The notes: generated by a model from the sequence alone, not told the origin. A stretch of 64,000 nt of DNA from Bacteroidota bacterium (GCA_026391125.1 JAPLEO010000009.1:1-64000); one strand, 5' to 3'; shown: positions 26,383-36,604, counted from the stretch's first letter. Translations and numbers: made by a program.

Positions 26383-28197
26383 TTATCCTACTGCTTCACT
26401 CTGCATACTCTTAGAGCTCTTCTTTCTATCTTCTTCGTTCAACACCACTTTACGCATACGAATATTCTTAGGTGTAACTTCAATACACTCATCTTGTTGA
26501 ATATATTCCATACACTCTTCTAAAGTGAACTGCAATTTTGGAACGATACGAACGCTATCATCACTTCCGCTTGCACGGTGGTTAGTTAGCTTTTTCATTT
26601 CCACAGCATTTACATTCAAATCACCTGGCTTAATGTGCTCAGCAATAACTTGACCTGCATAAACTTCATCACTTGGCTCAATAAAGAATGAACCACGATC
26701 CTGTAATTTATCAATTGAATAGGCCGTTGTAGTACCACCAAATTTTGCAACCAATACACCATTACTTCTTCCTGGGATTGGACCTTTCCAAGGTTTGTAT
26801 TCAATAAAGCGGTGGGCCATTACAGCTTCACCAGCAGTGTTTGTAAGCATTTGAGAACGTAAACCAATCAATCCACGTGAAGGAATTTCAAACTCCAAGT
26901 GTTGCATTTCACCTTTGCTTTCCATGATCTGCATTTCACCTTTACGTTGTGTAACCAAGTCGATTACTTTACCGCTATATTCACCTGGTACATCTACTAC
27001 CAAGTTCTCATAAGGTTCGTGTTTCTTACCATCGATTTGTTTTACCAATACCTGAGGATTACCAACAGTTAATTCGTAACCTTCACGACGCATGGTTTCA
27101 ACCAAGATCCCAAGGTGTAAGATACCGCGACCAAATACCAAGAAGCTATCTGCACTGTCTGTATCTTCAACACGTAATGCCAAATTCTTTTCAGTCTCTT
27201 TCATCAAACGATCACGCAAGTGACGAGATGTAACAAACTTACCATCCTTACCAAAGAAAGGTGAGTTGTTAATGCTGAAAGTCATACTCATTGTAGGCTC
27301 ATCCACACTAATTACTGGAAGTGCTTCTGGGTTTTCAAGATCTGCAATGGTATCACCAATATTGAAATCGTCTAATCCAACAACAGCACACAAATCGCCA
27401 GATAACACTTCTGATACCTTACGTTTGCCCATTCCTTCAAAAACGTATAATTCTTTTACTTTACATCTTTTGAAAGTACCATCACCTTGTACAAGTGCAA
27501 TAGTTTGTCCTTCTTTGATCAAACCACGTGTTACTTTTCCGATTGCGATCCTACCTAAGAAAGAAGAATAATCTAAAGAAGTGATCTGCATTTGCAAAGT
27601 TCCTTCAGATATTTTTGGTTCTGGTACATATTTAATGATACCATCCATCAAAGGAAGAATGTCTTCTGTTTGTGTAAGGCTATCATTGAACCAACCGTTT
27701 TTACCACTACCATAGAAAGTAGGGAAATTCAACTGCTCTTCTGTTGCATCAAGGTTGAAGAATAATTCAAAAACCGCATCGTGCACTTCATCAGGGCGGC
27801 AGTTTGCTTTATCTACTTTATTGATTACAACAATCGGTTTAAGATTAAGATGTAAGGCTTTTTGTAATACGAAACGAGTTTGAGGCATTGGTCCTTCAAA
27901 AGCATCCACTAAAAGGATAACTCCATCAGCCATTTTCAAAACACGCTCAACTTCACCGCCAAAGTCAGAGTGACCCGGGGTATCAATTACATTTATTTTT
28001 ACTCCGTTATAGGTAACAGCAGCATTTTTACTGAAGATGGTAATACCCCTTTCTCTTTCAAGATCGTTGCTATCCATGATCAAATCACCAGTATCTTGGT
28101 TGTCTCTAAATACCTTAGTAGTCTGTAAAATCCGGTCTACTAATGTTGTTTTGCCATGATCTACGTGGGCGATGATAGCAATATTTCTTATTTCCAT
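26383..28197 (-). CDS. typA: Translational GTPase TypA/BipA
   Basis: TypA/BipA is an EF-G-like ribosomal GTPase involved in ribosome assembly and stress adaptation. Its 604 residues have all expected parts: P-loop AHVDHGKTTLVDRIL, switch II DTPGHSDFGGEVERVL, NKVD base recognition, domain II (SSFLGRIAIGKVTRG), and the BipA-specific C-terminal region with LTNHRASGSDDSVRIVPKLQFTLEECMEYIQQDECIEVTPKNIRMRK. It stands alone with its own terminator. Confidence 0.97.
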   Translation of the reverse strand: MEIRNIAIIAHVDHGKTTLVDRILQTTKVFRDNQDTGDLIMDSNDLERERGITIFSKNAAVTYNGVKINVIDTPGHSDFGGEVERVLKMADGVILLVDAFEGPMPQTRFVLQKALHLNLKPIVVINKVDKANCRPDEVHDAVFELFFNLDATEEQLNFPTFYGSGKNGWFNDSLTQTEDILPLMDGIIKYVPEPKISEGTLQMQITSLDYSSFLGRIAIGKVTRGLIKEGQTIALVQGDGTFKRCKVKELYVFEGMGKRKVSEVLSGDLCAVVGLDDFNIGDTIADLENPEALPVISVDEPTMSMTFSINNSPFFGKDGKFVTSRHLRDRLMKETEKNLALRVEDTDSADSFLVFGRGILHLGILVETMRREGYELTVGNPQVLVKQIDGKKHEPYENLVVDVPGEYSGKVIDLVTQRKGEMQIMESKGEMQHLEFEIPSRGLIGLRSQMLTNTAGEAVMAHRFIEYKPWKGPIPGRSNGVLVAKFGGTTTAYSIDKLQDRGSFFIEPSDEVYAGQVIAEHIKPGDLNVNAVEMKKLTNHRASGSDDSVRIVPKLQFTLEECMEYIQQDECIEVTPKNIRMRKVVLNEEDRKKSSKSMQSEAVG

Positions 28198-28271
28198 GTA
28201 AAATTTTAAGGCTGCAAAGGTACGGCTTTACGGCCGGAGGGCAATGGGCAACTTAAAACTTAACAGGATCG

Positions 28272-29393
28272 TTATACTCGAATATAGATTTTCCGCTTGT
28301 CGAGCAGGTATCCTACGCTCCAACAAACCAACATATAACTGACAGAAAAGAGCAGAGATCCAAAATAATTACCAGCATAACTAAATATATTCATATATAT
28401 CCAGCTGAATAAGTTAGAGTTATCTCCCATTGGAATCATATACAAGCAAATCACCAAGATTTCTGAAAGCAGGTACACAAATAAGGGATTCTTACCCAGC
28501 ACTTCAAAGAAATAAGTGAAACTGGTCTTGTTTTTAAAGTCGATCAGGTAGATAATCGCCGAAATAATGATGCAATCTAGTCCAACTGTGATTAAAACGA
28601 AGGAAGAAGTCCATAGTTTTTTGTTGATTGGGAACACCATATTCCAACAATAGGCTAAGAATAAAAGCAAGGCCCCAGTCAATAATAATTTAGCCAGACC
28701 CTCGTATTCTTTCCCTTTTTTCTGAACATAAGCCCCAACGGTAAATCCGGCTACCACATTCGCGATGGCTGGCATGGTGCTTAATAGTCCTTCGGGATCA
28801 AAAGCAATTCCTTCTCCATGATACAAATGCGACTCGCCAAATAACCAAAGGTCAAGTTTCTGTCCTGCATTACCAGTCATACTCAACGGATCTGATGCAT
28901 CACCAAACCAAATACAAATTCCCCAATAAAGAAAAAGGAATACGATACTTATTATTAATGCCAATCGAGGCTTTAAGAAATAGATCATCAAAGATCCAAT
29001 ACCATAACAAAGCGCAATTCTTTGCAACACACCTAATATTCTTGTATCGCTCAATGGCGCAAATATGATTTGGTGATTATCATCCAATCTTACAAATGGG
29101 AACCAATACATGAGAAAGCCAAGTAAGAATATGAGTGCGGTTCTTTTGAAGATTTTAGTGAGGATCACAGACTGCTTCATTCCCTCCCACTTAGGCATAA
29201 CAAAACTCATAGCATTACCCACGGCAAAAAGAAAAGAAGGAAATACAAGATCGGTTGGTGTGAAACCATGCCACTTTGCATGAAGTAGCGGTGCAAAAGT
29301 CATGTCGTTACCCGGCGTATTTACAATGATCATCAAGCAAATGGTCATACCCCTGAATACGTCCAGGGCAAGAAATCGTTTTGGAGCAGTCAT
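28272..29393 (-). CDS. Heparan-alpha-glucosaminide N-acetyltransferase-like membrane protein (NagX/COG4299 type)
   Basis: I start at the internal ATG at 29393 (MTAPKRFLALDVFRGMTI), giving 373 residues. The N-terminal RFLALDVFRGMTICLMIIVN and WHGFTPTDLVFPSFLFAVGNAMSF blocks are characteristic of this acyltransferase-like family. About ten hydrophobic segments follow, including LIFLLGFLMYWFPFV and the C-terminal FGSLLFSVSYMLVCWSVGYLL. Family members are inner-membrane proteins thought to acetylate amino sugars or to be encoded near GlcNAc use genes. No such neighbours are present here, so the substrate is open. Confidence 0.8.
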   Translation of the reverse strand: MTAPKRFLALDVFRGMTICLMIIVNTPGNDMTFAPLLHAKWHGFTPTDLVFPSFLFAVGNAMSFVMPKWEGMKQSVILTKIFKRTALIFLLGFLMYWFPFVRLDDNHQIIFAPLSDTRILGVLQRIALCYGIGSLMIYFLKPRLALIISIVFLFLYWGICIWFGDASDPLSMTGNAGQKLDLWLFGESHLYHGEGIAFDPEGLLSTMPAIANVVAGFTVGAYVQKKGKEYEGLAKLLLTGALLLFLAYCWNMVFPINKKLWTSSFVLITVGLDCIIISAIIYLIDFKNKTSFTYFFEVLGKNPLFVYLLSEILVICLYMIPMGDNSNLFSWIYMNIFSYAGNYFGSLLFSVSYMLVCWSVGYLLDKRKIYIRV

Positions 29394-29504
29394 ACAGCAA
29401 TTTTGGTAAGCCAATATAGTAAATAATTATACCAAACACCCTCATTCCTATCGCCTATTCAATTATTTCATCTAATTTAATTACTCAAATAAAAATCTTT
29501 CTTC

Positions 29505-30497
29505 ATGCGATTGCTTAAAATAGTATTGGCCCTAGTCTTAATTGTTTTTATCGTTTATTTATTAGGACCGCATCCCGCAAAACCAGTCTACGCTACTGTT
29601 TTGCCAACTGTACCTGCTGAACCAACTGCTTTAACAGCTTATGTGCAACAAGAAGAATCGAAGCACCAGGTTAAAAAAGATAATGAAGCAGAAATAGTTT
29701 GGGCAGATACCAGTAAAAAGAAAACACCCTATGCAATTGTTTACTTACACGGATTTAGTGCGAGTAAAATGGAAGGTGCTCCTACACATTTGAACGTTGC
29801 AAAAAAATTCGGTTGCAATTTATATTTAGCAAGATTATCACAACACGGGATTGATACTACTGAGGAATTAATGAATCTGACTGCAGATAATTTATGGGAA
29901 ACAGCGAAGCAGGCATATGCTATTGGAAAGCAATTAGGCGATAAAGTAATTTTGATGGGCACATCTACGGGTGGCACACTAGCATTGCAATTGGCGGCTA
30001 CCTTTCCAGATGTTGCGGGTTTGATTTTGTATTCGCCCAATATCGCTGTGAACGATCCTAATGCGTGGTTACTAAATAATCCCTGGGGTTTACAAATTGC
30101 CCGAATGGTTAAAGGAACAAATTATAATATCATTCCATCCGATTCGGTTTATGCGAAATACTGGAATACGAAATACAGATTGGAGGCACTAGTTTCATTA
30201 GAGGAATTATTAGAAAATAAAATGACGGAAGCTACTTTTCAATCCATCAAACAGCCTGCCTTAACACTTTATTATTATAAAGATGAACAACATCAAGACC
30301 CCGTTGTAAAGGTTAGCGCTACTAAAGCCATGTTTGATCAATTGGGTACACCCAAGGAATTAAAAAGAGCTGTGGCAATGCCCAATACAGGTAATCATGT
30401 TCTCGGATCACCCATTTTATCAAAGGATGTGGCAGGTGTGGAACAACAAACCATTGGATTTTTGAAAGAGATCATGCACCTGAATCCCATCAAATAA
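29505..30497 (+). CDS. Alpha/beta hydrolase with N-terminal membrane anchor
   Basis: The 330-residue protein begins with a hydrophobic segment MRLLKIVLALVLIVFIVYLLG that could be an uncleaved anchor or signal. The hydrolase fold follows: oxyanion block VYLHGFSASKMEGAP, nucleophile elbow ILMGTSTGGTLALQLA, acid region YYYKDEQHQDPVV and the histidine in NTGNHVLGSP. It resembles carboxylesterase/monoacylglycerol-lipase-like enzymes; the substrate is unknown. It is 59 bp upstream of the KAS III gene, in the same direction, so a link to fatty-acid or lipid metabolism is possible. Confidence 0.8.
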   Translation: MRLLKIVLALVLIVFIVYLLGPHPAKPVYATVLPTVPAEPTALTAYVQQEESKHQVKKDNEAEIVWADTSKKKTPYAIVYLHGFSASKMEGAPTHLNVAKKFGCNLYLARLSQHGIDTTEELMNLTADNLWETAKQAYAIGKQLGDKVILMGTSTGGTLALQLAATFPDVAGLILYSPNIAVNDPNAWLLNNPWGLQIARMVKGTNYNIIPSDSVYAKYWNTKYRLEALVSLEELLENKMTEATFQSIKQPALTLYYYKDEQHQDPVVKVSATKAMFDQLGTPKELKRAVAMPNTGNHVLGSPILSKDVAGVEQQTIGFLKEIMHLNPIK

Positions 30498-30556
30498 AAG
30501 AATTATGCCGATTTCAAATTCTCTTATCTTCGTCATTACTAACTAAAACGACTGTT

Positions 30557-31606
30557 ATGCCCCTCAGTAAAATTGCAGGTATAGGAATGTATGTTCCTGA
30601 ACAAGTGGTTACCAATAACGATCTGAAGAAATGGATGGATACTGATGATAGCTGGATTCAAGAAAGAACAGGTATCAAAGAAAGAAGGTTAGCCCATCGT
30701 ACAGAAGAGACCACCACTACCATGGCAGTTGAAGCGGCTAAAATTGCTATTGAAAGAGCGGGAATCACAGCACAGGATATCGACTTCATTGTTTTTGCTA
30801 CACTCTCTCCCGATTATTATTTTCCAGGTTGCGGAGTATTGGTACAACGCGCACTGCAAATGAAAGAAGTGGGTGCACTAGATGTACGTAATCAGTGTAG
30901 TGGATTCTTATATGCTCTTAGTGTTGCCGATCAATTTATCAAATCTGGGATGTATAAAAATATCTTGGTGATCGGTGCTGAAAAACACAGCATGGGAATG
31001 GATTATAGCACCAGGGGTAGAAATGTTTCTGTGATCTTTGGGGATGGAGCTGGCGCTGTAGTATTACAACCTACTGAAAAAGAAAATCAGGGAATACTTA
31101 GCACACACTTACATAGCGATGGAGGAAGTGCAGAAATTTTGGCGCAATACAATCCTGGCTCACACGCCAATCATTGGATGGAAACACCTGTAGCAGATTT
31201 CGAAGAAGCAGAAGTTGGTGAAATGTTTATGAGTCACGCTATGATTGATAAAGCACAGCTTTTCCCATTCATGGACGGTCCAGCAGTCTTTAAAAAAGCA
31301 ATTGTAAAATTTCCTGAAGTGATTGTGGAATCACTTACAAAAAATGGATATACCACAGAAGACCTCAATATGCTGATCCCTCACCAAGCCAATCTTAGAA
31401 TTAGTCAGTTTGTACAACAGAAACTAAAACTTCGTGATGATCAAGTATTCAATAATATCATGAGTTATGGTAACACCACTGCAGCATCGGTTCCAATTGC
31501 ATTGTGTGAAGCTTGGCAGAATGGTAAAATCAAAGAAGGCGATCTTGTTTGCTTAGCTGCATTTGGAAGCGGTTTTACTTGGGCTTCTGCTTTACTGAAA
31601 TGGTAA
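30557..31606 (+). CDS. Beta-ketoacyl-ACP synthase III (FabH-like)
   Basis: The 349-residue protein has the KAS III triad: Cys in DVRNQCSGFLYAL (near 112), His in IPHQANLRISQF and Asn in SYGNTTAASVPIALCEAW. The N-terminal KIAGIGMYVPEQVVTNNDLKKWMDTDDSWIQERTGI is the standard FabH beginning. It may initiate fatty-acid synthesis by condensing acetyl-CoA with malonyl-ACP. The inserted segment AQYNPGSHANHWMETPVADFEEAEVGEMF is longer than in the housekeeping FabH, so it may be a specialised paralogue. Confidence 0.88.
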   Translation: MPLSKIAGIGMYVPEQVVTNNDLKKWMDTDDSWIQERTGIKERRLAHRTEETTTTMAVEAAKIAIERAGITAQDIDFIVFATLSPDYYFPGCGVLVQRALQMKEVGALDVRNQCSGFLYALSVADQFIKSGMYKNILVIGAEKHSMGMDYSTRGRNVSVIFGDGAGAVVLQPTEKENQGILSTHLHSDGGSAEILAQYNPGSHANHWMETPVADFEEAEVGEMFMSHAMIDKAQLFPFMDGPAVFKKAIVKFPEVIVESLTKNGYTTEDLNMLIPHQANLRISQFVQQKLKLRDDQVFNNIMSYGNTTAASVPIALCEAWQNGKIKEGDLVCLAAFGSGFTWASALLKW

Positions 31607-31642
31607 CAGCAGTTTAGCATTGAATTTTAGTTATTGATTTGT

Positions 31643-32542
31643 ATGAAGAGAAAGATCAACTTTTTAGTCAACCCGATATCAGGCAATACCAAAAAAGATG
31701 AAATTCTCCGTTTGGTGCATACTGAAATGCAGGAAAAGGAAATTCCATTCGAATTCACTTTCACAAACCCTGCCGGGAATTACGCTTTTTTAAAGGATAA
31801 GATTGAAAGCGAAGACATCACTGATATTGTAATGATTGGTGGAGATGGAACCGTGAATCAGGTGGTTGATGCATTGCGAGAAACGAAAATTAGGTTTGGA
31901 ATTATTCCTGTAGGTTCTGGAAATGGATTAGCATTGGCAGCTGGGATTCCCAAAAAACCAATAGATGCGATACAACTGATTCTCAAAGCAGAGTCGAAAT
32001 TTGTTGATGCATTCTTGGTAAATCAACAGTTCTCCTGCATGCTTAGTGGCGTTGGTTTTGACGCACAAGTGGCGCATGATTTTGCGAGCAAGGCTTCGAG
32101 GGGTTTAATGACTTACACACAACAAAGCCTCATCAACTATTTCAAAGCACATCCCTATCAATTTGAAATCATTTTAGAAAACTTCTCATTTTTTACAGAT
32201 GCATTTTTTATCAGCATCGCTAATAGTAATCAATTCGGTAATAATTTTACTATCGCGCCGAAAGCAAGTCTCAATGATGGACTTCTCGATATTGTAGTAG
32301 TACAAAAGATGAATAAGGCAAAAATGCCTTTCGCTGTTTTAAAACAAATAAGGGGGAATAATAAATTAACAGAGCTAGTAGAAAATATCAGCACTAATAA
32401 CATTCTATATTTTCAAACCAGTGCACTTACTATCAAAAATAATAAATACGCGCCTTTTCATATAGATGGTGAACCAAGAGAAACAGCCGCGGAATTAAAG
32501 ATCGAAATCATTCCAAACTGTTTTGAATTAATTCGGCCCTAG
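31643..32542 (+). CDS. Diacylglycerol-kinase-family lipid kinase
   Basis: I start at the ATG at 31643 (MKRKINFLVNPISGNTKK); the track's earlier start is a TTG. The 299 residues contain the nucleotide-binding GGDGTVNQVVDALRE, the PVGSGNGLALAAGIPK loop, and the C-terminal block APFHIDGEPRETAAELKIEIIP. This is the YegS/BmrU-type lipid kinase family, which phosphorylates diacylglycerol or related lipids at the membrane. It follows the KAS III gene and converges with the patatin gene, sharing the four bases CTAG at their stops. Confidence 0.88.
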   Translation: MKRKINFLVNPISGNTKKDEILRLVHTEMQEKEIPFEFTFTNPAGNYAFLKDKIESEDITDIVMIGGDGTVNQVVDALRETKIRFGIIPVGSGNGLALAAGIPKKPIDAIQLILKAESKFVDAFLVNQQFSCMLSGVGFDAQVAHDFASKASRGLMTYTQQSLINYFKAHPYQFEIILENFSFFTDAFFISIANSNQFGNNFTIAPKASLNDGLLDIVVVQKMNKAKMPFAVLKQIRGNNKLTELVENISTNNILYFQTSALTIKNNKYAPFHIDGEPRETAAELKIEIIPNCFELIRP

Positions 32543-34773
32543 CGGCTATCTCCTTTTCGAATAAAAGTTAATTTATTAAATTCTGCTAAGTTGGTTGGGT
32601 TTTTTACTGCAATAGCAATATCTCTTTTTTCTGAAGCTGTTAAGTGAAAACTTAGACTCGCAGCAGCTTCCTGTACTTGAGGTACATATTGAAAACAAAT
32701 TCGATGAAAGTGCTCTCCGTAATTTTTTTCTAAATAGGATAACTGATCATATTGATAGTAGTCTTGTAATTTATACCAGTTATTTTGTAGCAATAAAAAA
32801 GGCTTTGTGACTAAACTAATTAATGACTTGCTTTCATAGGGTTTCTCCCAATCACCCAACGGCCTATCTCGAATCTGGATCACCACTACATCACTTGTAT
32901 TTGCTTGAAGCCAATCTTTAAATTTATCAATAAAACGAAGTGCTGTTTCTTGCCCAAAATTATCCCTCAAACCAGCATCCATCACATCAATAATAGGATT
33001 AGTGGGTAACCAAACATTCGGTAATACATAAGGAAAAGTAGCATTCATTCTGAGTGCAGAAAGGAATCTAATTCCATCTCCATCCATATTTTTAAAAAAC
33101 GAATGAAAGTCAACCAGATCAGGATCAGAATGAGTAATCCGATTTGTATCAATATCGGCACGCATCATGAACCGTACAGGCATTGTACTGATCAGCATTT
33201 TTCTGCCATCTCTACTAATCACAGAATTTAGAAACATGGTGGGAATGAATGCATTTTTTTCGGCAAAGGCATAATCACCTATGCTTTTATCCATGGCATT
33301 CTCCGTGTTTTCATTGAGTTTTTGTTCAAATGCATATCCACGATCTTTTGCATAAAAATGACCGTTCACCTTAAACTTCTGAACAGGGCCCATGATATCT
33401 CTTGCAACAAAGGAAGAGAACAATGGGTTAAGTAAATCTTTTGAAATATTATCTACCCATCTACGATCTTGTAAGTTGATTTGTTTTCCTTGTAATTTTT
33501 CGTAATACAATTCTCTAAAATATGCTGCACCTAATAACCCACCTGAAGCTCCATTAATTAAAAACGTTTCTTTCATTAACTTACCTCCAAACAAACTATC
33601 TAATTTCTGCAAGGTATTCATCGTAAAAGTAGAACTCCTTGTTCCACCTCCACTAGTATTAATGATGTATAAAATTGGTTTTTCTTTTCCTTGCCTAGCT
33701 TTCCATTTTTCTAACACTTCAATCATTTTTGCTTTATCAATTTTCGCATTGCTGTCTTCAGCTAGGGCAAGAATGGCAGCTTTATTATATACGGGTCTTT
33801 CGTTTTTTTTCTGATACTCTAATCCATAAGCTTTGTTACGAGGATCTATAATATCGTTTTGGTACAGCCAATTAAGTATTAAATAAATAGCAACCAATAC
33901 AGGGATACTCCAGGTTTTAAGAAATAAGGAAAAGGCTCCAGATACAGCAATCAGTAGTGTAAAAAGAATGATAATACTGGCAGCCGCTGGCAATTGAAAA
34001 AGATGGCTATCAGAAATATATCCAACCAACACTAAAAAAATGAAAGCAAGTACGATTGCTATTACCGCAGCAAAATGGTGTCTTTTAAAGACCGATTCTA
34101 AAAAGTCCTGACTGTAATGACGAACATCTCTTGGTTTTCGTAATTGAAGTTTTGCACTCAAAAACCAGTCAACCCGCCATTCATTTTTTTCTGCAGGTAA
34201 ATGATGGGTCCGTTCCTGTTCATCATAATTTGAATTGGCAGTTTTGATGGTGTTCGACATACTTCTGTAGATGGTTTTGTCGGCACCAAAAAAATATATA
34301 AAAGAGATCAGGATTGTACAAGAAACACCTGCAATAAATCCGCCGATCATTGACAGGATCTGTGCTATTGAAAAGAGTTCCTGATTATGTGCGTAGCTCA
34401 CTGCATTAAAAAAATATACTATCAAAAAAGTTAGGGGGAGGATTGAATTATTGATACAATATTTCAGAAAGGGTTGAGCCGTAGATGCAAGAAATCGTAT
34501 ATTCTTACTATGCAGGATAAAGGTGGTAATATTCCAACCCATAAAAAAAACACCAATGGCTACTCCTACAATACCTGTACTAATTGCTGTAACCTCTCCT
34601 AAATATTCAGGTGCAAGAAACAGTGAATAGGCCCCAAAGGTTTGCATGAAATCACCAGTAAGGGTTGCAAAAAGCATATACCAGAATATCAGGAACACCT
34701 GATATCTGCGAAAGTGAAGCAGAAATAATTGAATTGGCAAGGAGAACCAAATACCAAGCAGGTATTTTTTCAT
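32539..34773 (-). CDS. Patatin-like phospholipase with polytopic N-terminal membrane region
   Basis: The 744-residue protein has about seven hydrophobic helices in the first ~310 residues (for example ILPLTFLIVYFFNAV, FIAGVSCTILISFIYFFG, HHFAAVIAIVLAFIFLVLVGYI). A patatin domain occupies about 365-700. Patatin features are the glycine-rich oxyanion stretch NTSGGGTRSSTF, the serine in INGASGGLLGAAYF and the aspartate in DVMDAGLRDNFG. It is likely an inner-membrane lipase or acylhydrolase. Fusion of a multi-spanning region to a patatin domain is uncommon compared with the usual soluble or outer-membrane patatins. It faces the lipid kinase gene, which suggests a lipid-turnover neighbourhood. Confidence 0.82.
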   Translation of the reverse strand: MKKYLLGIWFSLPIQLFLLHFRRYQVFLIFWYMLFATLTGDFMQTFGAYSLFLAPEYLGEVTAISTGIVGVAIGVFFMGWNITTFILHSKNIRFLASTAQPFLKYCINNSILPLTFLIVYFFNAVSYAHNQELFSIAQILSMIGGFIAGVSCTILISFIYFFGADKTIYRSMSNTIKTANSNYDEQERTHHLPAEKNEWRVDWFLSAKLQLRKPRDVRHYSQDFLESVFKRHHFAAVIAIVLAFIFLVLVGYISDSHLFQLPAAASIIILFTLLIAVSGAFSLFLKTWSIPVLVAIYLILNWLYQNDIIDPRNKAYGLEYQKKNERPVYNKAAILALAEDSNAKIDKAKMIEVLEKWKARQGKEKPILYIINTSGGGTRSSTFTMNTLQKLDSLFGGKLMKETFLINGASGGLLGAAYFRELYYEKLQGKQINLQDRRWVDNISKDLLNPLFSSFVARDIMGPVQKFKVNGHFYAKDRGYAFEQKLNENTENAMDKSIGDYAFAEKNAFIPTMFLNSVISRDGRKMLISTMPVRFMMRADIDTNRITHSDPDLVDFHSFFKNMDGDGIRFLSALRMNATFPYVLPNVWLPTNPIIDVMDAGLRDNFGQETALRFIDKFKDWLQANTSDVVVIQIRDRPLGDWEKPYESKSLISLVTKPFLLLQNNWYKLQDYYQYDQLSYLEKNYGEHFHRICFQYVPQVQEAAASLSFHLTASEKRDIAIAVKNPTNLAEFNKLTFIRKGDSR

Positions 34774-34822
34774 ATCCTAAAGAGTGATTTTTGCATATCA
34801 ATGCTGCATCAATGACCAATTC

Positions 34823-35908
34823 TTACTTAAGAATTTTCCCGATACGCGCTACATAAAGTAAAGAAACCAATACCAGTAATAAAAGCATTCCCACTAATTG
34901 GTGCAATTCGGCCATCCACTCAAACATACCCCAATTGCCCGCCACAATATTGGCACTTGTAAGTACCGTTAACACGCCTAAAATTACTTGTACTAAAACA
35001 ATCGCAATGGGCATTGTTCGAAGATAGTTGAATAGCTTCCCACCCTTTGTTTGATATAATTGATAAGACCAAAACACTATCATTACCAACATGAGATATG
35101 CAAGGCCACGATGTACAAAATGAATCCAGATTTTATTGTCGATCGCATTTAGAAAAAAGCTATCTCCATTCAATAAATGTTCTGGTACCCAAACCCCATT
35201 GATCGTGGGCCATGTGGCAGCAATATTCGCTGCTTTGTGTCCCGCCATTAATGCGCCGTATAATAATTGAAGTACTAGTATCGCTATCAGAATCAAATTC
35301 CATTTTCGAACGCCTGCTTTTACAGGAACAATCTCTTGTGGCTTCACTAATAAACTAAGTGCAAACCAATAAGTATAGGCCAACAATCCCAGTGCAAAAA
35401 TAAAGTGAAGTGCCAAACGCATAGGTTTCACATAGATCGCATCGCCTGTTAAACCACTAGCCACCATGATCCATCCAATGGCACCTTGCAATGCTCCAAG
35501 TGCAAATAAGAAAAGCAAGGGTTGTACCATTTCCTTTTTAAAATGTTTTTTAGCAAGGAAATAAATAAAGCCACCAGCGAAAACCAATCCAATTGTTCTA
35601 GCCCATAAACGGTGAAACCATTCCCAAAAAAATATAAACTTGAAATCGTGTAGTGTGAATTCAAAATTCAAATACTGGAACTGGGGTGTTTGGCGATATT
35701 TATTAAATTCAATCAACCATTGTTGTTCGTTCAAAGGAGGTAATGAGCCAGTAACCACATCCCATTCGGTGATCGACAATCCGCTACCTGTTAGTCGGGT
35801 AATCCCACCCAAGGCAATTTGAACAATCGTCATCCCCACTCCAATCAAGAGCCAGGTTGCAACCAATTTTGAAGATCTGTCGACTTTCTGCATAAAAGAC
35901 CATTTCAA
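34823..35908 (-). CDS. ctaA: Heme A synthase
   Basis: CtaA/COX15 oxidises the heme O methyl group to make heme A for cytochrome oxidase. The protein has about eight membrane spans and the four heme-ligand histidine contexts FFWEWFHRLWARTIG, LALHFIFALG, WIHFVHRGLAYLM and ELHQLVGMLLLL. The conserved LGGITRLTGSGLSITEW opens the family. The 361-residue call keeps the first ATG; MQKVDRSS at 35893 is an alternative start. It is divergent from rnhB. No other heme-copper oxidase genes are in the window. Confidence 0.94.
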   Translation of the reverse strand: MKWSFMQKVDRSSKLVATWLLIGVGMTIVQIALGGITRLTGSGLSITEWDVVTGSLPPLNEQQWLIEFNKYRQTPQFQYLNFEFTLHDFKFIFFWEWFHRLWARTIGLVFAGGFIYFLAKKHFKKEMVQPLLFLFALGALQGAIGWIMVASGLTGDAIYVKPMRLALHFIFALGLLAYTYWFALSLLVKPQEIVPVKAGVRKWNLILIAILVLQLLYGALMAGHKAANIAATWPTINGVWVPEHLLNGDSFFLNAIDNKIWIHFVHRGLAYLMLVMIVFWSYQLYQTKGGKLFNYLRTMPIAIVLVQVILGVLTVLTSANIVAGNWGMFEWMAELHQLVGMLLLLVLVSLLYVARIGKILK

Positions 35909-35996
35909 GGGTGCAAAGTTAGTAGTATATTTTTTTCAAGAAGGCATTTGTAAAATGAATTTGATACTGTACCAAACTTTCTGGAATTTTAAGTAC

Positions 35997-36602
35997 ATGT
36001 TATCGGCATATTATCAAGAAAAACTATTGGAAGCAGGATGCGATGAAGCTGGAAGGGGTTGTTATGCCGGACCGGTTTTTGCAGCTGCGGTAATACTCCC
36101 TAGAGATTTTTATCACCCGCTCTTGAACGATAGTAAGAAAGTAACAGAAAAGAACAGGCTAATTCTTAAAGAACTGATAGAAGCCAATGCTATTGCTTGG
36201 GCAGTAGCTAAAATAGATCATGACGAAATAGATAAGATCAATATTCTAAAAGCTTCCATTAAAGCCATGCATTTGGCCATTAAACAATTGGATACAATCC
36301 CTGAATATTTATTGATCGATGGAAATCGGTTTCAGAAATATCCACAGATTCCTCATCAGTGCGTTATTAAAGGAGATGGTAAATATGCTAGCATTGCTGC
36401 AGCTAGTATTTTGGCAAAAACGCATCGAGATGCTTTTATGAAGAAACTACATAAAAAATTTCCTGCTTATAATTGGTCTAGTAATAAAGGATATGGTACG
36501 CTCGACCATAGAAATGCGATTGCTGAAATCGGACTTTGTAAATACCACCGGAAAAGTTTTTCGATCTTACCCAAAGAAACCGGTTTGTTTCCAAACGAAT
36601 AA
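35997..36602 (+). CDS. rnhB: Ribonuclease HII
   Basis: RNase HII removes ribonucleotides and RNA-DNA hybrids. I prefer the ATG at 35997 (MLSAYYQEKLLEAGCDEAG), giving 201 residues; the track's 35955 adds 14 residues not typical of the family. Motifs are LEAGCDEAGRGCYAGPVFAAAV with the first Asp-Glu pair, LLIDGNRFQ with the third acid, and KGDGKYASIAAASILAKTHRD. The C-terminal WSSNKGYGTLDHRNAI is standard. Its stop lies 2 bp from the stop of the convergent LytTR gene. Confidence 0.94.
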   Translation: MLSAYYQEKLLEAGCDEAGRGCYAGPVFAAAVILPRDFYHPLLNDSKKVTEKNRLILKELIEANAIAWAVAKIDHDEIDKINILKASIKAMHLAIKQLDTIPEYLLIDGNRFQKYPQIPHQCVIKGDGKYASIAAASILAKTHRDAFMKKLHKKFPAYNWSSNKGYGTLDHRNAIAEIGLCKYHRKSFSILPKETGLFPNE

Positions 36603-36604
36603 GT

